This document shows, one piece after another, positions 32,964 through 41,510 of a stretch of DNA of 64,000 nucleotides; within the stretch, counting starts at the first letter, position 1; each line of letters opens with the position of its first letter. The DNA lies in assembly GCF_036867415.1 (NCBI RefSeq), contig NZ_JBAJHU010000001.1:434001-498000 (forward strand), in the 5' to 3' direction. Position numbers and translations under genes: made by a program. Source of the DNA: Rossellomorea sp036867415. Lineage in GTDB: Bacteria; Bacillota; Bacilli; Bacillales; Bacillaceae_B. A model generated the notes under the pieces. The model was not told the origin of the DNA and ran no database searches. It saw only the letters and a list, made by a program, of their open reading frames with translations.

Positions 32964-33959
32964 TTGAAAAAATGTAAATGGATTGCCATGATCTCTGCTA
33001 TCATGTTACTTCTTTCAGCTTGTGGGTCAGAATCATCTTCCGGCGGCAGCGGGGGAGAAACAATAAAGTGGAAATTCGGACATTTGGCGGATGAGAATCA
33101 CATTTGGCATAAAACAGCTGAAAAGTTCGCTGAATCAGTCAAGGAAAAGACAGATGGCCAGATTGAAATCACCATCTATCCTAATAATCAATTAGGCGGC
33201 GAAACCGATACGATCAACAGCATCAAAGCCGGTACTGCAGATATGGTCATTTCAGGAGAGACGATGGCAAACTGGTCTCCGAAAGCCGCATTGATGGCCG
33301 TTCCTTATGCATTCAGGGATGCAGACCATCTGCAAAAAGTGGTTGAAGGCGATATCGGGAAAGAAATTGAAAAGGAAATTAAAGAAAAAGTCGGTTTGAC
33401 ACCTCTTTATTACCATACGCGTGCACCTAGAAACTTAACGTCCAACAAACCAATCAGCAAGCCTGAAGATCTGAATGGTTTCAGTATGCGTGTGCCGAAC
33501 GTGCCTTTATTCCTTGATGCATGGAAAGCGGCAGGAGCCAAGCCGCAGGTTATGGACTTTAATGAAGTGTTCACGGGCTTGCAGCAAAACGTGATCGACG
33601 GTCAGGAAAATCCGGTCGACCTCATTCACAGTGGCGGGTTATATGAAGTTCAGGATTATGTGAATGAAACGGAACATGTGTATTCATGGATCTACATCTT
33701 AGTCGGCAATGAGCAGTATGAAAGTTTATCTGATGAAAATAAAAAGGCAGTTCAGGAAGCCGCTAAGGAAGCTCAACAATACGGTAAGGAATTGTTTGAT
33801 AAAGAAATTGAAGAGTATGAGCAGAAGTTGAAAGATGAAGGCATGAAATTCAATGAAGTTGATCAAGATGCTTTCCGTGAAGCAATGAAACCTGCGATCA
33901 AAGAAAGCTTGTCGGAAGAACAATACGAACTGTATGAGAAAATTCTGGAAGTAGAATAA
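32964..33959 (+). CDS. dctP: TRAP transporter solute-binding lipoprotein DctP
   Basis: The 331-residue protein has a lipoprotein signal (AIMLLLSACGSE, Cys about residue 20) and a DctP domain: IKWKFGHLADENHIWHKTAE, GETDTINSIKAGTADMVISG, MRVPNVPLFLDAWKAAGAKP and QQNVIDGQENP. It captures an organic acid outside the membrane for DctQM. The GGGGG tract (32951-32955) is 8 bases before TTG 32964; ATG 32958 is only 2 bases away. In this operon a hexuronate or aldonate is the likely ligand; the Arg in MRVPNV usually binds the carboxylate. Confidence 0.92.
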   Translation: MKKCKWIAMISAIMLLLSACGSESSSGGSGGETIKWKFGHLADENHIWHKTAEKFAESVKEKTDGQIEITIYPNNQLGGETDTINSIKAGTADMVISGETMANWSPKAALMAVPYAFRDADHLQKVVEGDIGKEIEKEIKEKVGLTPLYYHTRAPRNLTSNKPISKPEDLNGFSMRVPNVPLFLDAWKAAGAKPQVMDFNEVFTGLQQNVIDGQENPVDLIHSGGLYEVQDYVNETEHVYSWIYILVGNEQYESLSDENKKAVQEAAKEAQQYGKELFDKEIEEYEQKLKDEGMKFNEVDQDAFREAMKPAIKESLSEEQYELYEKILEVE

Positions 33960-33966
33960 ACCAACG

Positions 33967-34022
33967 GAAGGCATATGTGAAACGTTCAATGTTTGAGCAT
34001 ATGCCTTCTTTTAAAGAAAGGA
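33967..34022 (+). terminator. Hairpin between dctP and dctQ (partial terminator or mRNA stabiliser)
   Basis: GAAGGCATATG (33967-33977) pairs perfectly with CATATGCCTTC (34008-34018), followed by TTTT. Such structures often raise binding-protein mRNA relative to the membrane subunits. Confidence 0.75.
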
Positions 34023-34032
34023 GTGGGGAAGA

Positions 34033-34509
34033 ATGAAGGGGACCAACATACTGACACGAACACTGGAAATAGCCACAATTCTGTCGTTTATCGGTGTCAT
34101 CGTTGTCGTGCTGATACAAATCCTTTCCCGTTATTTACCATACACGGCCATTTGGACAGAAGAACTGACCAGGTTCCTGTTTATCTATTCGATTTCGTTT
34201 GCGGCACCACTTGCGCTGAAGAATAAAGAATTCATCAGTGTCGACATTTTAACAGGGTTATTACCTCAAAAGATACAAGAGCTATACGAAGCGTTCATCT
34301 ATTTAGTCATTGTCGTGCTTTCTTGCGTCATTGCCTTTTATGGAACCACATTTATCTCTGTGGGAAGAGGGCAGACTTCAGCCACAATGGCGTTGGATAT
34401 GTCGGTCATTCATGCAAGCATTACGATTTCGTTTATTTTCATCGCCATCTATTCGATTTTACATGTCGTCACCATTTTGGGCAGTGCCAAAGAAAGGAGT
34501 GAAAGCTGA
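34033..34509 (+). CDS. dctQ: TRAP transporter small membrane subunit DctQ
   Basis: The 158-residue protein has four membrane helices and the DctQ pattern LIQILSRYLPYTAIWTEELT followed by RFLFIYSISFAAPLALKNKE. It pairs with DctM in the inner membrane. The TGA of dctQ overlaps the ATG of dctM. ATG follows AAAGGAGTGGGGA. Confidence 0.92.
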   Translation: MKGTNILTRTLEIATILSFIGVIVVVLIQILSRYLPYTAIWTEELTRFLFIYSISFAAPLALKNKEFISVDILTGLLPQKIQELYEAFIYLVIVVLSCVIAFYGTTFISVGRGQTSATMALDMSVIHASITISFIFIAIYSILHVVTILGSAKERSES

Positions 34510-35783
34510 TGTTAGCAGCCATCTTATTTATTTCTTTTTTAATCTTAATTTTTATCAGTGTTCCGATTGCCTTCAGTCTAGGAATCTCTTCAATTATCTA
34601 TCTGCTAATCGCTGAGATTCCTCTTTCCATCGTCCCTCAAAAAATGTTTGCAGGGCTGAATTCCTTCGTATTGTTATGTATACCAGGCTTTATTCTCGCC
34701 GGTAACTTAATGAATGCCGGGGGAATCACGGAACGGATCATCGGGTTCACGAATAATTTCGTCGGTCATATCAGAGGGGGGTTGGGATTGGCGAATGTCG
34801 GATCGTCCATGGGGTTTGCCGGCATTTCAGGTACCGCCCTCGCAGATACGGCCAGTATCGGGGCTGTCATGATCCCGGCCATGAAGAAAGAAGGATATGA
34901 TGCTGACTTTTCAGCGGCCGTCACCTCGTCATCATCTACTGTCGGGCCGATTATCCCACCATCCCTGCCGATGATCATTGTTGGGACACTGGCCAGTGTA
35001 TCGATTGGTGATCTGTTTCTGGCGGGTGCGGTCCCAGGTGTGTTGCTGGGGCTCAGTTTAATGGCCGTCACCTATGTGATTTCCGTGAAACGGAAATATC
35101 CGAAAGGGGAAAGACAGTCGATTGGTGTGATCGCCAAGTCGTTCACAGGTGCCTTTTGGGCATTACTGATGACCTTTGTCATTTTATTTGGAATCCTGGG
35201 AGGCTACTTTACCCCGACTGAGGCATCAATTGTAGCGGTTGTGTATGCCCTGGTCGTCGGGATGTTCGTTTATAAAGAATTAAAACTGAAAGATCTCCCG
35301 AAAATTCTATTGGACTCGATGGTCAATACAGCGTCCATTATGTTCCTGGTCGGTTTTGCCAACCTTTTCGGCTGGATCCTGGTGAGTGAGCAAATTCCGA
35401 TTCTCGTGGCCGATGGAATTTTAGGAATATCAGAGAATCCGATTGTCGTCATTCTATTAATCAATTTGCTGCTGTTGTTTGTGGGTACGTTCATGGAAAC
35501 GATCGCGGCTCTCGTCATCCTATTCCCGGTATTATTACCGGTCGCATCCAGTGTGGGAATGGATCCTGTTCACTTCGGAGTGATGATGGTACTGAATCTG
35601 GTCATCGGATTATCGACTCCGCCTGTCGGTGTGTGTTTATTCGTTGCATCCAGTATCGGAAAGGTCTCGATCGGGAAAACATCAAAGGCATTGCTGCCGT
35701 TCCTGGGTGCGAGTCTCGTCGTGTTACTGCTGGTCGCCTTCATTCCAGAGATCACGCTATTCTTACCAAGCTTATTTGAATAA
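34509..35783 (+). CDS. dctM: TRAP transporter large membrane subunit DctM
   Basis: The 424-residue protein has about 11-12 hydrophobic segments with DctM signatures: IPGFILAGNLMNAGGITERI, SSMGFAGISGTALADTASIG and SSSTVGPIIPPSLPMIIVGT. It carries out sodium-coupled uptake of the acid delivered by DctP. Coupled to dctQ by a one-base overlap. Substrate assignment follows the operon. Confidence 0.93.
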   Translation: MLAAILFISFLILIFISVPIAFSLGISSIIYLLIAEIPLSIVPQKMFAGLNSFVLLCIPGFILAGNLMNAGGITERIIGFTNNFVGHIRGGLGLANVGSSMGFAGISGTALADTASIGAVMIPAMKKEGYDADFSAAVTSSSSTVGPIIPPSLPMIIVGTLASVSIGDLFLAGAVPGVLLGLSLMAVTYVISVKRKYPKGERQSIGVIAKSFTGAFWALLMTFVILFGILGGYFTPTEASIVAVVYALVVGMFVYKELKLKDLPKILLDSMVNTASIMFLVGFANLFGWILVSEQIPILVADGILGISENPIVVILLINLLLLFVGTFMETIAALVILFPVLLPVASSVGMDPVHFGVMMVLNLVIGLSTPPVGVCLFVASSIGKVSIGKTSKALLPFLGASLVVLLLVAFIPEITLFLPSLFE

Positions 35784-35818
35784 AAAAATCAATTGTACGA
35801 TAAAGGAGTTGCTGATCG

Positions 35819-36841
35819 ATGAAAGCCGTTCAAGTCACCGGACCCCATCAATTGAGCATTGTGGAAAGAGAAAAGCCTGTCATCACAAATGAACATGAAG
35901 TCCTGGTCAAAGTGAAAATGGTCGGGATATGCGGTTCGGATATCCATATCTATCACGGAACAAATCCACTAGCCACTCTGCCAAGGGTAATCGGACATGA
36001 AGTGACTGGTGAAGTAGAGAATGTCGGGGAAAAAGTCGAATCTGTTTCTGCAGGGGATAAAGTAGTCATTGAACCCATTCAACCGTGCGGCGATTGCTAT
36101 GCATGCCGTTCCGGCAGAGGGAATGTATGCAGCAATCTGGAAGTTTACGGTGTCCACCGGGATGGCGGCATGCAGGAATATCTGGTTATGCCGGAGAAAC
36201 TCGTTCACAAGGTCAGTCCTGAGTTGGATTGGAAAGAGTCTGTATTGGCGGAACCATTTACAATCGGAGCCCAGGCGACCTGGCGCGGAAATGTAAGGCC
36301 CGGCGATACGGTCTTTATCATGGGGGCAGGTCCGATCGGTCTCTGCTGTTTAAAAGTCGCTAAATCAATAGGGGCGACTGTCATCATCAGTGATTTAAAT
36401 GAAAGCCGCCTGGACTTTGCAAAAGAATGGGGTGCCGATCATACCATCGATGCTTCACGCTTAAATGTAATCGATGAGGTCATGGAGCTGACGAAAGGGG
36501 AAGGGGCAAACGTCGTCATTGATGCTGTTTGCATCCCTCAAACGTTTGAACAGGCGATCGAAATCGCTTCAGCTGCAGGGAGAGTGGTGGTACTTGGGTT
36601 CGATGAACGGCCGTCACCCATCTCTCAACTGCCGATCACAAAAAAAGAAGTCACAATCACGGGATCAAGGCTGCAGACGAATCAATTCCCGGGTATCATC
36701 GAGATGCTCAATAGCAGGAAGATCGATACTGCCGGAATGGTCACTCAAGTATTCCCGCTGGAACAAATACATCAAGCGATTCAATTAATCGAGACTTCGC
36801 CTGAGGAAGTCAGAAAAGTGGTCATTTCATTCGACCAGTAA
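35819..36841 (+). CDS. Zinc-dependent alcohol dehydrogenase family protein (YjmD / L-gulonate 5-dehydrogenase-like)
   Basis: The 340-residue protein is a medium-chain Zn-dehydrogenase: catalytic zinc site in VGICGSDIHIYHG and VIGHEVTGE, structural zinc cysteines in PCGDCYACRSGRGNVC, NAD-binding GAGPIGLCCLKVAK. B. subtilis has the relative YjmD between yjmC and uxuA. Related enzymes oxidise L-gulonate at C5 to fructuronate, which UxuB and UxuA would then process, so that is the preferred inference. L-idonate and sorbitol-type polyols are alternatives. Confidence 0.85.
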   Translation: MKAVQVTGPHQLSIVEREKPVITNEHEVLVKVKMVGICGSDIHIYHGTNPLATLPRVIGHEVTGEVENVGEKVESVSAGDKVVIEPIQPCGDCYACRSGRGNVCSNLEVYGVHRDGGMQEYLVMPEKLVHKVSPELDWKESVLAEPFTIGAQATWRGNVRPGDTVFIMGAGPIGLCCLKVAKSIGATVIISDLNESRLDFAKEWGADHTIDASRLNVIDEVMELTKGEGANVVIDAVCIPQTFEQAIEIASAAGRVVVLGFDERPSPISQLPITKKEVTITGSRLQTNQFPGIIEMLNSRKIDTAGMVTQVFPLEQIHQAIQLIETSPEEVRKVVISFDQ

Positions 36842-36857
36842 GACTGAAGACTCTACT

Positions 36858-36897
36858 GAAGGAGGGAAGGCTGCGCATTTATTGTGCAGCGAAAACA
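36858..36897 (+). promoter_or_regulatory. Distant ribosome site with intervening hairpin before kdgA
   Basis: The strong site GAAGGAGGGAAGG ends at 36870, 27 bases before ATG 36898. The gap holds GCTGCGCA (36870-36877) and TGTGCAGC (36883-36890), which can form an 8-bp hairpin with one G-U pair and would bring the site close to the ATG. Alternatively, an in-frame ATT at 36877 has ideal spacing from AAGG. Confidence 0.5.
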
Positions 36898-37557
36898 ATG
36901 ATTAAAAAAATTGACAGTATAAACCGAATCGTTGAGTCCGGAGTAGTGGCCGTTGTGCGAGCTGAAACTAAACAAGATGCTGAGAAAATCTCCAGTGCTT
37001 GCATCCAGGGCGGGATAGCAGCAATCGAAGTCACCCTGACAGTACCCGGGGCGGAAGAGGTCATTCGTTCCTTGAAAAGCACGTTCCGGCCGGAAGAATT
37101 AATCGTAGGAGGAGGAAGTGTGCTGGACAGTGAGACTGCCAGAATCGCTATACTGGCAGGAGCTGAATATATTGTCAGCCCCTGCTTTGACAAAGATACG
37201 GCAAAGCTTTGCAACCGCTACGGTATCCCTTACATGCCCGGATGCATGACGGTTACCGAAATGAAGACCGCGATGGAATATGGTGCCGATATCGTCAAAC
37301 TGTTCCCTGGCAATACATTCACCCCTTCGATCATTAAATCCATTAAAGGACCGCTGCCGCAAGTCTCCGTAATGCCTACTGGAGGGGTCAACCTCCAAAA
37401 TGCAGCTGACTGGATCAAAAGCGGAGCGGTCGCGATCGGGATTGGCAGCGACCTTACCAAGCCTGCATCCATCGGAAATTATGAAGAAGTGACAAAACTA
37501 GCAAAAGAATATTGCGAGATTGTGAGAGAATCAAGAACAGCTAAAATGTATACATAA
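36898..37557 (+). CDS. kdgA: KDPG aldolase (2-keto-3-deoxy-6-phosphogluconate aldolase)
   Basis: The 219-residue TIM-barrel aldolase has VVAVVRAETKQDAEKISSAC, catalytic Glu in GGIAAIEVTLTVPGAEEVI, Schiff-base Lys in GADIVKLFPGNTFTPS and the phosphate site MPTGGVNLQNAADWI. It cleaves KDPG into pyruvate and glyceraldehyde-3-phosphate, the last step of this operon's route. The start is uncertain: ATG 36898 is far from its ribosome site, and the frame continues upstream to a possible ATT or CTG start (36877 or 36871). Confidence 0.92.
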   Translation: MIKKIDSINRIVESGVVAVVRAETKQDAEKISSACIQGGIAAIEVTLTVPGAEEVIRSLKSTFRPEELIVGGGSVLDSETARIAILAGAEYIVSPCFDKDTAKLCNRYGIPYMPGCMTVTEMKTAMEYGADIVKLFPGNTFTPSIIKSIKGPLPQVSVMPTGGVNLQNAADWIKSGAVAIGIGSDLTKPASIGNYEEVTKLAKEYCEIVRESRTAKMYT

Positions 37558-37573
37558 GAAGGAGGTTCTATCG

Positions 37574-38644
37574 ATGAAAATGACATTCAGATGGTATGGA
37601 GAGGGGAATGACAGTATTTCTCTGGGGCAAATCAAACAAATCCCGGGTGTTGAAGGAATTGTCTGGGCCCTCCATGATGTACCCGCAGGCGAAGAGTGGC
37701 CCTCAGACAAAATAGAAGCAGTCAAGAAACAGGCTGAACAATATGGCCTAAACATAGACGTTGTCGAAAGCGTAAATGTCCATGAAGATATCAAGCTTGG
37801 CTTGCCAACACGTGATCACTATATTGAAAACTATAAACGCACGATCAAGAAGCTGGCAGCTGCCGGTGTCAAAGTGATCTGCTATAACTTCATGCCGGTC
37901 TTCGACTGGACCAGAACCGACCTGTTCAAGGAAATGGAAGATGGTTCGACTGCCCTGTTTTTTGAAAAAGCTAAAGTGGAAGACATGGATCCCTTCGAAC
38001 TGGTTGATAAGATCTCAAGCAACTCTGCTTACACCATGCCCGGCTGGGAACCTGAAAGATTATCAAAACTTAAAGAATTATTCGAAGCATACAAGAATGT
38101 ATCGGAAGAAGAATTATTCCAGAATCTCGAATATTTTTTAAAAGAAATCATCCCGGTTGCAGAGGAAAACAATATCAAAATGGGCATCCATCCAGATGAT
38201 CCCCCGTTCTCGATATTCGGCCTGCCAAGAATCATGACCAATCAACAAAACATCAGAAGAGTCCTTTCACTGGTGGACAGCCCGTCTAATGGAGTGACCC
38301 TGTGCAGCGGGTCGCTCGGGGCAAATCCTGATAATAATGTAGCGGAAATGGTGCGGGAATTCGCTGACCGCATCCCATTTGCCCATATCCGCAATGTAAA
38401 GGTGTATGAAAATGGTGATTTCATCGAGACGTCACACCGATCAAGTGACGGAACTGTCGACATCCTTGAAATCATGAAAGCGTACCATGACTCAGGCTTT
38501 ACGGGATACGCGAGACCCGACCATGGACGGCATATTTGGGGAGAAGAATGCAGACCCGGCTACGGCCTCTATGACCGCGGACTTGGTATCATGTACTTAT
38601 GGGGAATATGGGACTCATTGGAACGCATCGGGAGGGTTTCATAA
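37574..38644 (+). CDS. uxuA: Mannonate dehydratase
   Basis: The 356-residue protein has the canonical UxuA start MTFRWYGEGNDSISLGQIKQ and metal ligands in GIHPDDPPFSIFGLPRI (His), VTLCSGSLGANPDNNV (Cys), FAHIRNVKV (His) and ARPDHGRHIWGE (Asp). It dehydrates D-mannonate to KDG. ATG after AGAAGGAGG. Its TAA overlaps the ATG of uxuB, so the two are translationally coupled. Length agrees with B. subtilis UxuA. Confidence 0.95.
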   Translation: MKMTFRWYGEGNDSISLGQIKQIPGVEGIVWALHDVPAGEEWPSDKIEAVKKQAEQYGLNIDVVESVNVHEDIKLGLPTRDHYIENYKRTIKKLAAAGVKVICYNFMPVFDWTRTDLFKEMEDGSTALFFEKAKVEDMDPFELVDKISSNSAYTMPGWEPERLSKLKELFEAYKNVSEEELFQNLEYFLKEIIPVAEENNIKMGIHPDDPPFSIFGLPRIMTNQQNIRRVLSLVDSPSNGVTLCSGSLGANPDNNVAEMVREFADRIPFAHIRNVKVYENGDFIETSHRSSDGTVDILEIMKAYHDSGFTGYARPDHGRHIWGEECRPGYGLYDRGLGIMYLWGIWDSLERIGRVS

Positions 38645-39492
38645 TGCTGCCGCAGCATGAAAGCTTGAACGGAAAAGTTGCAGTCGTCACAGGAGGCAGC
38701 GGAGTACTCTGCAGTTCGATGGCAAAGGAACTCGCCAGGCAGGGAGTGAAGGTGGCAATCCTGAACCGGACAGCAGAGAAAGGCGAAGCCGTCGCAAAGG
38801 AAATCAGGGAGGCAGGCGGCGAAGCCATCTCCATCTCATGCAATGTCCTCGATCGAGAAAGTGTGATCGCATCTGAAAAGGTGATCATCGAAGAACTCGG
38901 CGTTTGCGACATCTTAATCAATGGAGCTGGCGGAAATCATCCGCGCGGCACCACTACGAATGAAACCTTGAACGCTGAAGACCTGAAAACAGAAGGGATC
39001 CAGACATTCTTCGACCTTTCCCCGGAAGGGTTCGGGTTTGTATTTGACCTTAATATTCTCGGAACCTTGATCCCGACACAGGTCTTCGCAAAGAATATGG
39101 TGAACCGGAAAGGGGCTGTCGTCATCAACATGTCTTCCATGAGCGCCCCGTCACCGATGACGAAAGTTCCAGCCTACAGTGCAGCAAAAGCAGCAATCGA
39201 CAACTTTACCCAGTGGCTCGCTGTCCACATGGCTGAATCAGGCATTCGGATCAACGCCATCGCACCCGGTTTCTTCTTAACCGAGCAAAACAAGGCACTC
39301 TTAACCCATGAAGACGGCAGCTTAACTGAACGATCAAACAAAATCATCTCCCACACCCCCATGCGCAGATTCGGCAAACCCGAAGATTTACTGGGCACCC
39401 TCCTCTGGCTGGTGGATGAAGACACATCCGGATTCGTAACCGGTATTACCGTGCCGGTTGACGGCGGGTTTATGTCTTATTCGGGGGTTTGA
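38644..39492 (+). CDS. uxuB: SDR-family D-mannonate oxidoreductase (fructuronate reductase)
   Basis: The 282-residue short-chain dehydrogenase has the nucleotide site VAVVTGGSGVLCSSMAKELA, NGAGGNHPR, the catalytic Ser near NMSSMSAPSPM, and YSAAKAAIDNF (Tyr-x-x-x-Lys). It closely resembles the SDR-type UxuB (YjmF) of B. subtilis, which interconverts fructuronate and mannonate with NAD(H). The ATG overlaps the uxuA stop (TAATG), after GGGAGGG. It is the last gene of the operon, followed by a terminator. Confidence 0.9.
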   Translation: MLPQHESLNGKVAVVTGGSGVLCSSMAKELARQGVKVAILNRTAEKGEAVAKEIREAGGEAISISCNVLDRESVIASEKVIIEELGVCDILINGAGGNHPRGTTTNETLNAEDLKTEGIQTFFDLSPEGFGFVFDLNILGTLIPTQVFAKNMVNRKGAVVINMSSMSAPSPMTKVPAYSAAKAAIDNFTQWLAVHMAESGIRINAIAPGFFLTEQNKALLTHEDGSLTERSNKIISHTPMRRFGKPEDLLGTLLWLVDEDTSGFVTGITVPVDGGFMSYSGV

Positions 39493-39526
39493 TGATTAGA
39501 CGTATTAAATTGAATTTTGGAGCCTG

Positions 39527-39570
39527 GCCAGGTCCGTTGAATCTCAGCGTGACCGAAGCCTGGCTTTTTT
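39527..39570 (+). terminator. Terminator of the hexuronate/aldonate operon
   Basis: GCCAGGTC (39527-39534) pairs with GACC and CCTGGC (39551-39564, with a GAAG bulge), followed by six T. Confidence 0.75.
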
Positions 39571-39723
39571 GATTCAACAGTGCCTGGGGCAGACTCTTTA
39601 TCCAGCGTGTTCTATCGGGTGGTGGAATGAAAAATGGGTTGGACAAATTAAGGGTTTTTGATGGTGGAATGACTTCAATCAAGATTGTTTGGACACCATT
39701 TTGAAAGAAGGATGTTTTAATTG

Positions 39724-40106
39724 AATTGGGATTTATTGCTAATTTTCAGGTTTAACCTTGATTTTGACAGAATTGTGAGCTGAATCGGCAGGAATAAGTG
39801 TTATTTTGACAGAATTATGAGCTAGATCGGCAGGAATAAGTCTGATTCCCGCAGGATTATCGCACATTTAGGGAAGATAACACCCCGACGAGGTAAAATT
39901 TAGTCTGCCATGCCGGTTTTCAGTCGATACAATAAGCTTGCTCGATGATTGGATTAAGTAAATCGTCTTGATCTTGCTGTTTTCATCAATAATCTTGCCA
40001 GTTCAAGAATTTTACTGGCCGATTTTAAGAATAATCTTGTCAGAATCACCAGCATTCTTGCCGAAATCGCTATTAATTTAGCTTTTTAACAAAAAAATTC
40101 CAACAT
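39724..40106. repeat. Copy C of the 21-bp-phased inverted element
   Basis: Left-arm CAG anchors at 39747, 39768, 39789, 39810, 39831 and 39852, and a degenerate one at 39873, each 21 bp apart. Right-arm GCC-type anchors at 39976, 39997, 40018, 40039, 40060 and 40081, each 21 bp apart; another TTGCT unit at 39940 is out of phase. Two adjacent 42-bp blocks in the left arm (39762-39803 and 39804-39845) agree at 37 of 42 positions, a recent internal duplication of two units. Terminal repeat weaker: TTGGGATTTATTGCTAATTTT against the complement of TTAACAAAAAAATTCCAA. The G-R-I frame is closed by TGA and TAG in this copy. Confidence 0.85.
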
Positions 40107-40225
40107 AGATGTCCAAGTACTGTTCGTCCCAGCCAATATAGACAAAACCCTAAACAGTGAGAAAGGAAGTTCGAGGTATTAAGAGAATCATAGCCGAATG
40201 CCAATCTGCTCTCTGTCCACCAAAA

Positions 40226-40256
40226 AAACGACTCATTCCCACCGAACGAGTCGTTT
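40226..40256 (-). terminator. Terminator of the GIY-YIG gene (reverse strand)
   Basis: AAACGACTC and GAGTCGTTT form a perfect stem; read on the reverse strand it is followed by seven T. Confidence 0.85.
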
Positions 40257-40265
40257 CTGACATCT

Positions 40266-40616
40266 TCAATTCTTATTGTATCCGCGCTCCCCAAACGGCT
40301 GAAGCTCCTCCAGCCACTTCTCCTCAAGCTCAAGCAGAGCCTCTTTCTCGGTAAAATAGGGGTCATCCTTCTTCTTCAATTTCTCCAACACTTCAAATTG
40401 AAAAGCGTCCTTCCCAAAGTGATTCCATTCTTCCTGAAGCTCTTTGTGAGTGGTATAAGTACCGTTCGTCAGCATGAATTTGATTCCGTTCAGCGTCTTG
40501 AGGTTTTTGGTGCTGCCCACCAATATCTTTCCGTTTGTTTCGTTCTTAATCTGGTAAACCCCCGCATCGACGGGGGCTTCTTTGAACTGTTGTTTCAACT
40601 CTTTTTTATAGTCCAT
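40266..40616 (-). CDS. GIY-YIG nuclease-like domain protein
   Basis: The 116-residue protein has a GIY-YIG-type core: GVYQIKNETNGKILVGSTKN, then an Asn-containing helix LNGIKFMLTNGTYTTHKELQ and FQFEVLEKL, with a final Glu-rich helix. The GIY and YIG triplets are changed to GVY and LVG, as in the LuxR-associated GIY-YIG subgroup. It may bind or cut DNA. It begins 19 bp after the DUF2087/HTH gene, matching that association. A GTG at 40625 overlaps GGAAGGTG, so ATG at 40616 is the start. Confidence 0.8.
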   Translation of the reverse strand: MDYKKELKQQFKEAPVDAGVYQIKNETNGKILVGSTKNLKTLNGIKFMLTNGTYTTHKELQEEWNHFGKDAFQFEVLEKLKKKDDPYFTEKEALLELEEKWLEELQPFGERGYNKN

Positions 40617-40635
40617 CGTTGTCACCTTCCGTTTA

Positions 40636-41391
40636 TTATTTTTTTACCCAATACTGGCTGCCGTCCGGCTTGCGGTCTACAAAGCCGTATTCAATCAAAT
40701 ATCTTCTGATCATGACATAATCTTCTTGAAATCCTTTCAGGACCTCATTTAATTCGCGTTCTTCGTACAAGTGCCCGTCCTTCAGCTGCTGAGCAATCTC
40801 ACGCAGGACGACCAGACGCTGCTTTTCCTTTGGAGGGAACTTCAGCAGAGGGGCAGATGTCCCTTCCGGAAAGTATTTCTTCAGGATGCTCACTTGTTCT
40901 TCCTGCGTGACATTGTAGCGGTCATCGACCATTGCGGCCGTTTTATGGACAGGCAAAAAGGCAGGTGCATACTCATCTTTTTCTTTAAGCAGCTCCATCA
41001 TCGCCAGGAATGTCCTTGCTTGCCGTTCTTTCTCTTTTAAAGCAAAACGATGGTGGCGGATGGTAGAGGTGCTCCCGATCTCCAGTTCCTTCTGGATGTC
41101 CTTATCATTTTTCCCCTGATAAAAAAGGCGGAGCAGACTCTTCTGATGATCGGTCACGCCAGTCAGCTTCTTATCCATTCCGACCAGATAATCAAAAACA
41201 GACCCGTGCGACATCTCGATATGAATGCGCATGAACCGCTCAGCTTCATAAAAGCGATCTTCTAAAGGATACACAATCCCTTTCTCGACCTTCTCGCCGC
41301 ACAACAGGCACCTAAAGGAATCTTTCTCCTGAATATATCCGCGCTTCAGGTCCTCTAAAGAGGCTTCCCAAAACATAGTTGATAGTTCCAT
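40636..41391 (-). CDS. DUF2087 domain-containing regulator with zinc-ribbon-like and LuxR-like HTH segments
   Basis: The 251-residue protein has, in order, a short N-terminal part with FRCLLCGEKVEKG and a later His pair (IHIEMSH) that could bind zinc, a LuxR-like HTH (VTDHQKSLLRLFYQGKNDKD, IQKELEIGSTSTIRHHRFAL) and a C-terminal DUF2087 domain (ILKKYFPEGTSAPLLKFPPK, YVMIRRYLIEYGFVDRKPDG). It is probably a DNA-binding regulator. ATG at 41391 follows AGGAAGTG; an in-frame ATG at 41412 lies before that site. A palindrome at 41511 upstream is a candidate autoregulatory site. Confidence 0.8.
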   Translation of the reverse strand: MELSTMFWEASLEDLKRGYIQEKDSFRCLLCGEKVEKGIVYPLEDRFYEAERFMRIHIEMSHGSVFDYLVGMDKKLTGVTDHQKSLLRLFYQGKNDKDIQKELEIGSTSTIRHHRFALKEKERQARTFLAMMELLKEKDEYAPAFLPVHKTAAMVDDRYNVTQEEQVSILKKYFPEGTSAPLLKFPPKEKQRLVVLREIAQQLKDGHLYEERELNEVLKGFQEDYVMIRRYLIEYGFVDRKPDGSQYWVKK

Positions 41392-41510
41392 AGTGATTAC
41401 ACTTCCTGTCATAAAAAATAAACAAAATAAAGTTTCGTTTGTAGTAATGTAAACATATTATTATAAAGTTTGTTAGATGTCAATCTTTATTAGGCAAACA
41501 CCACATCGTC

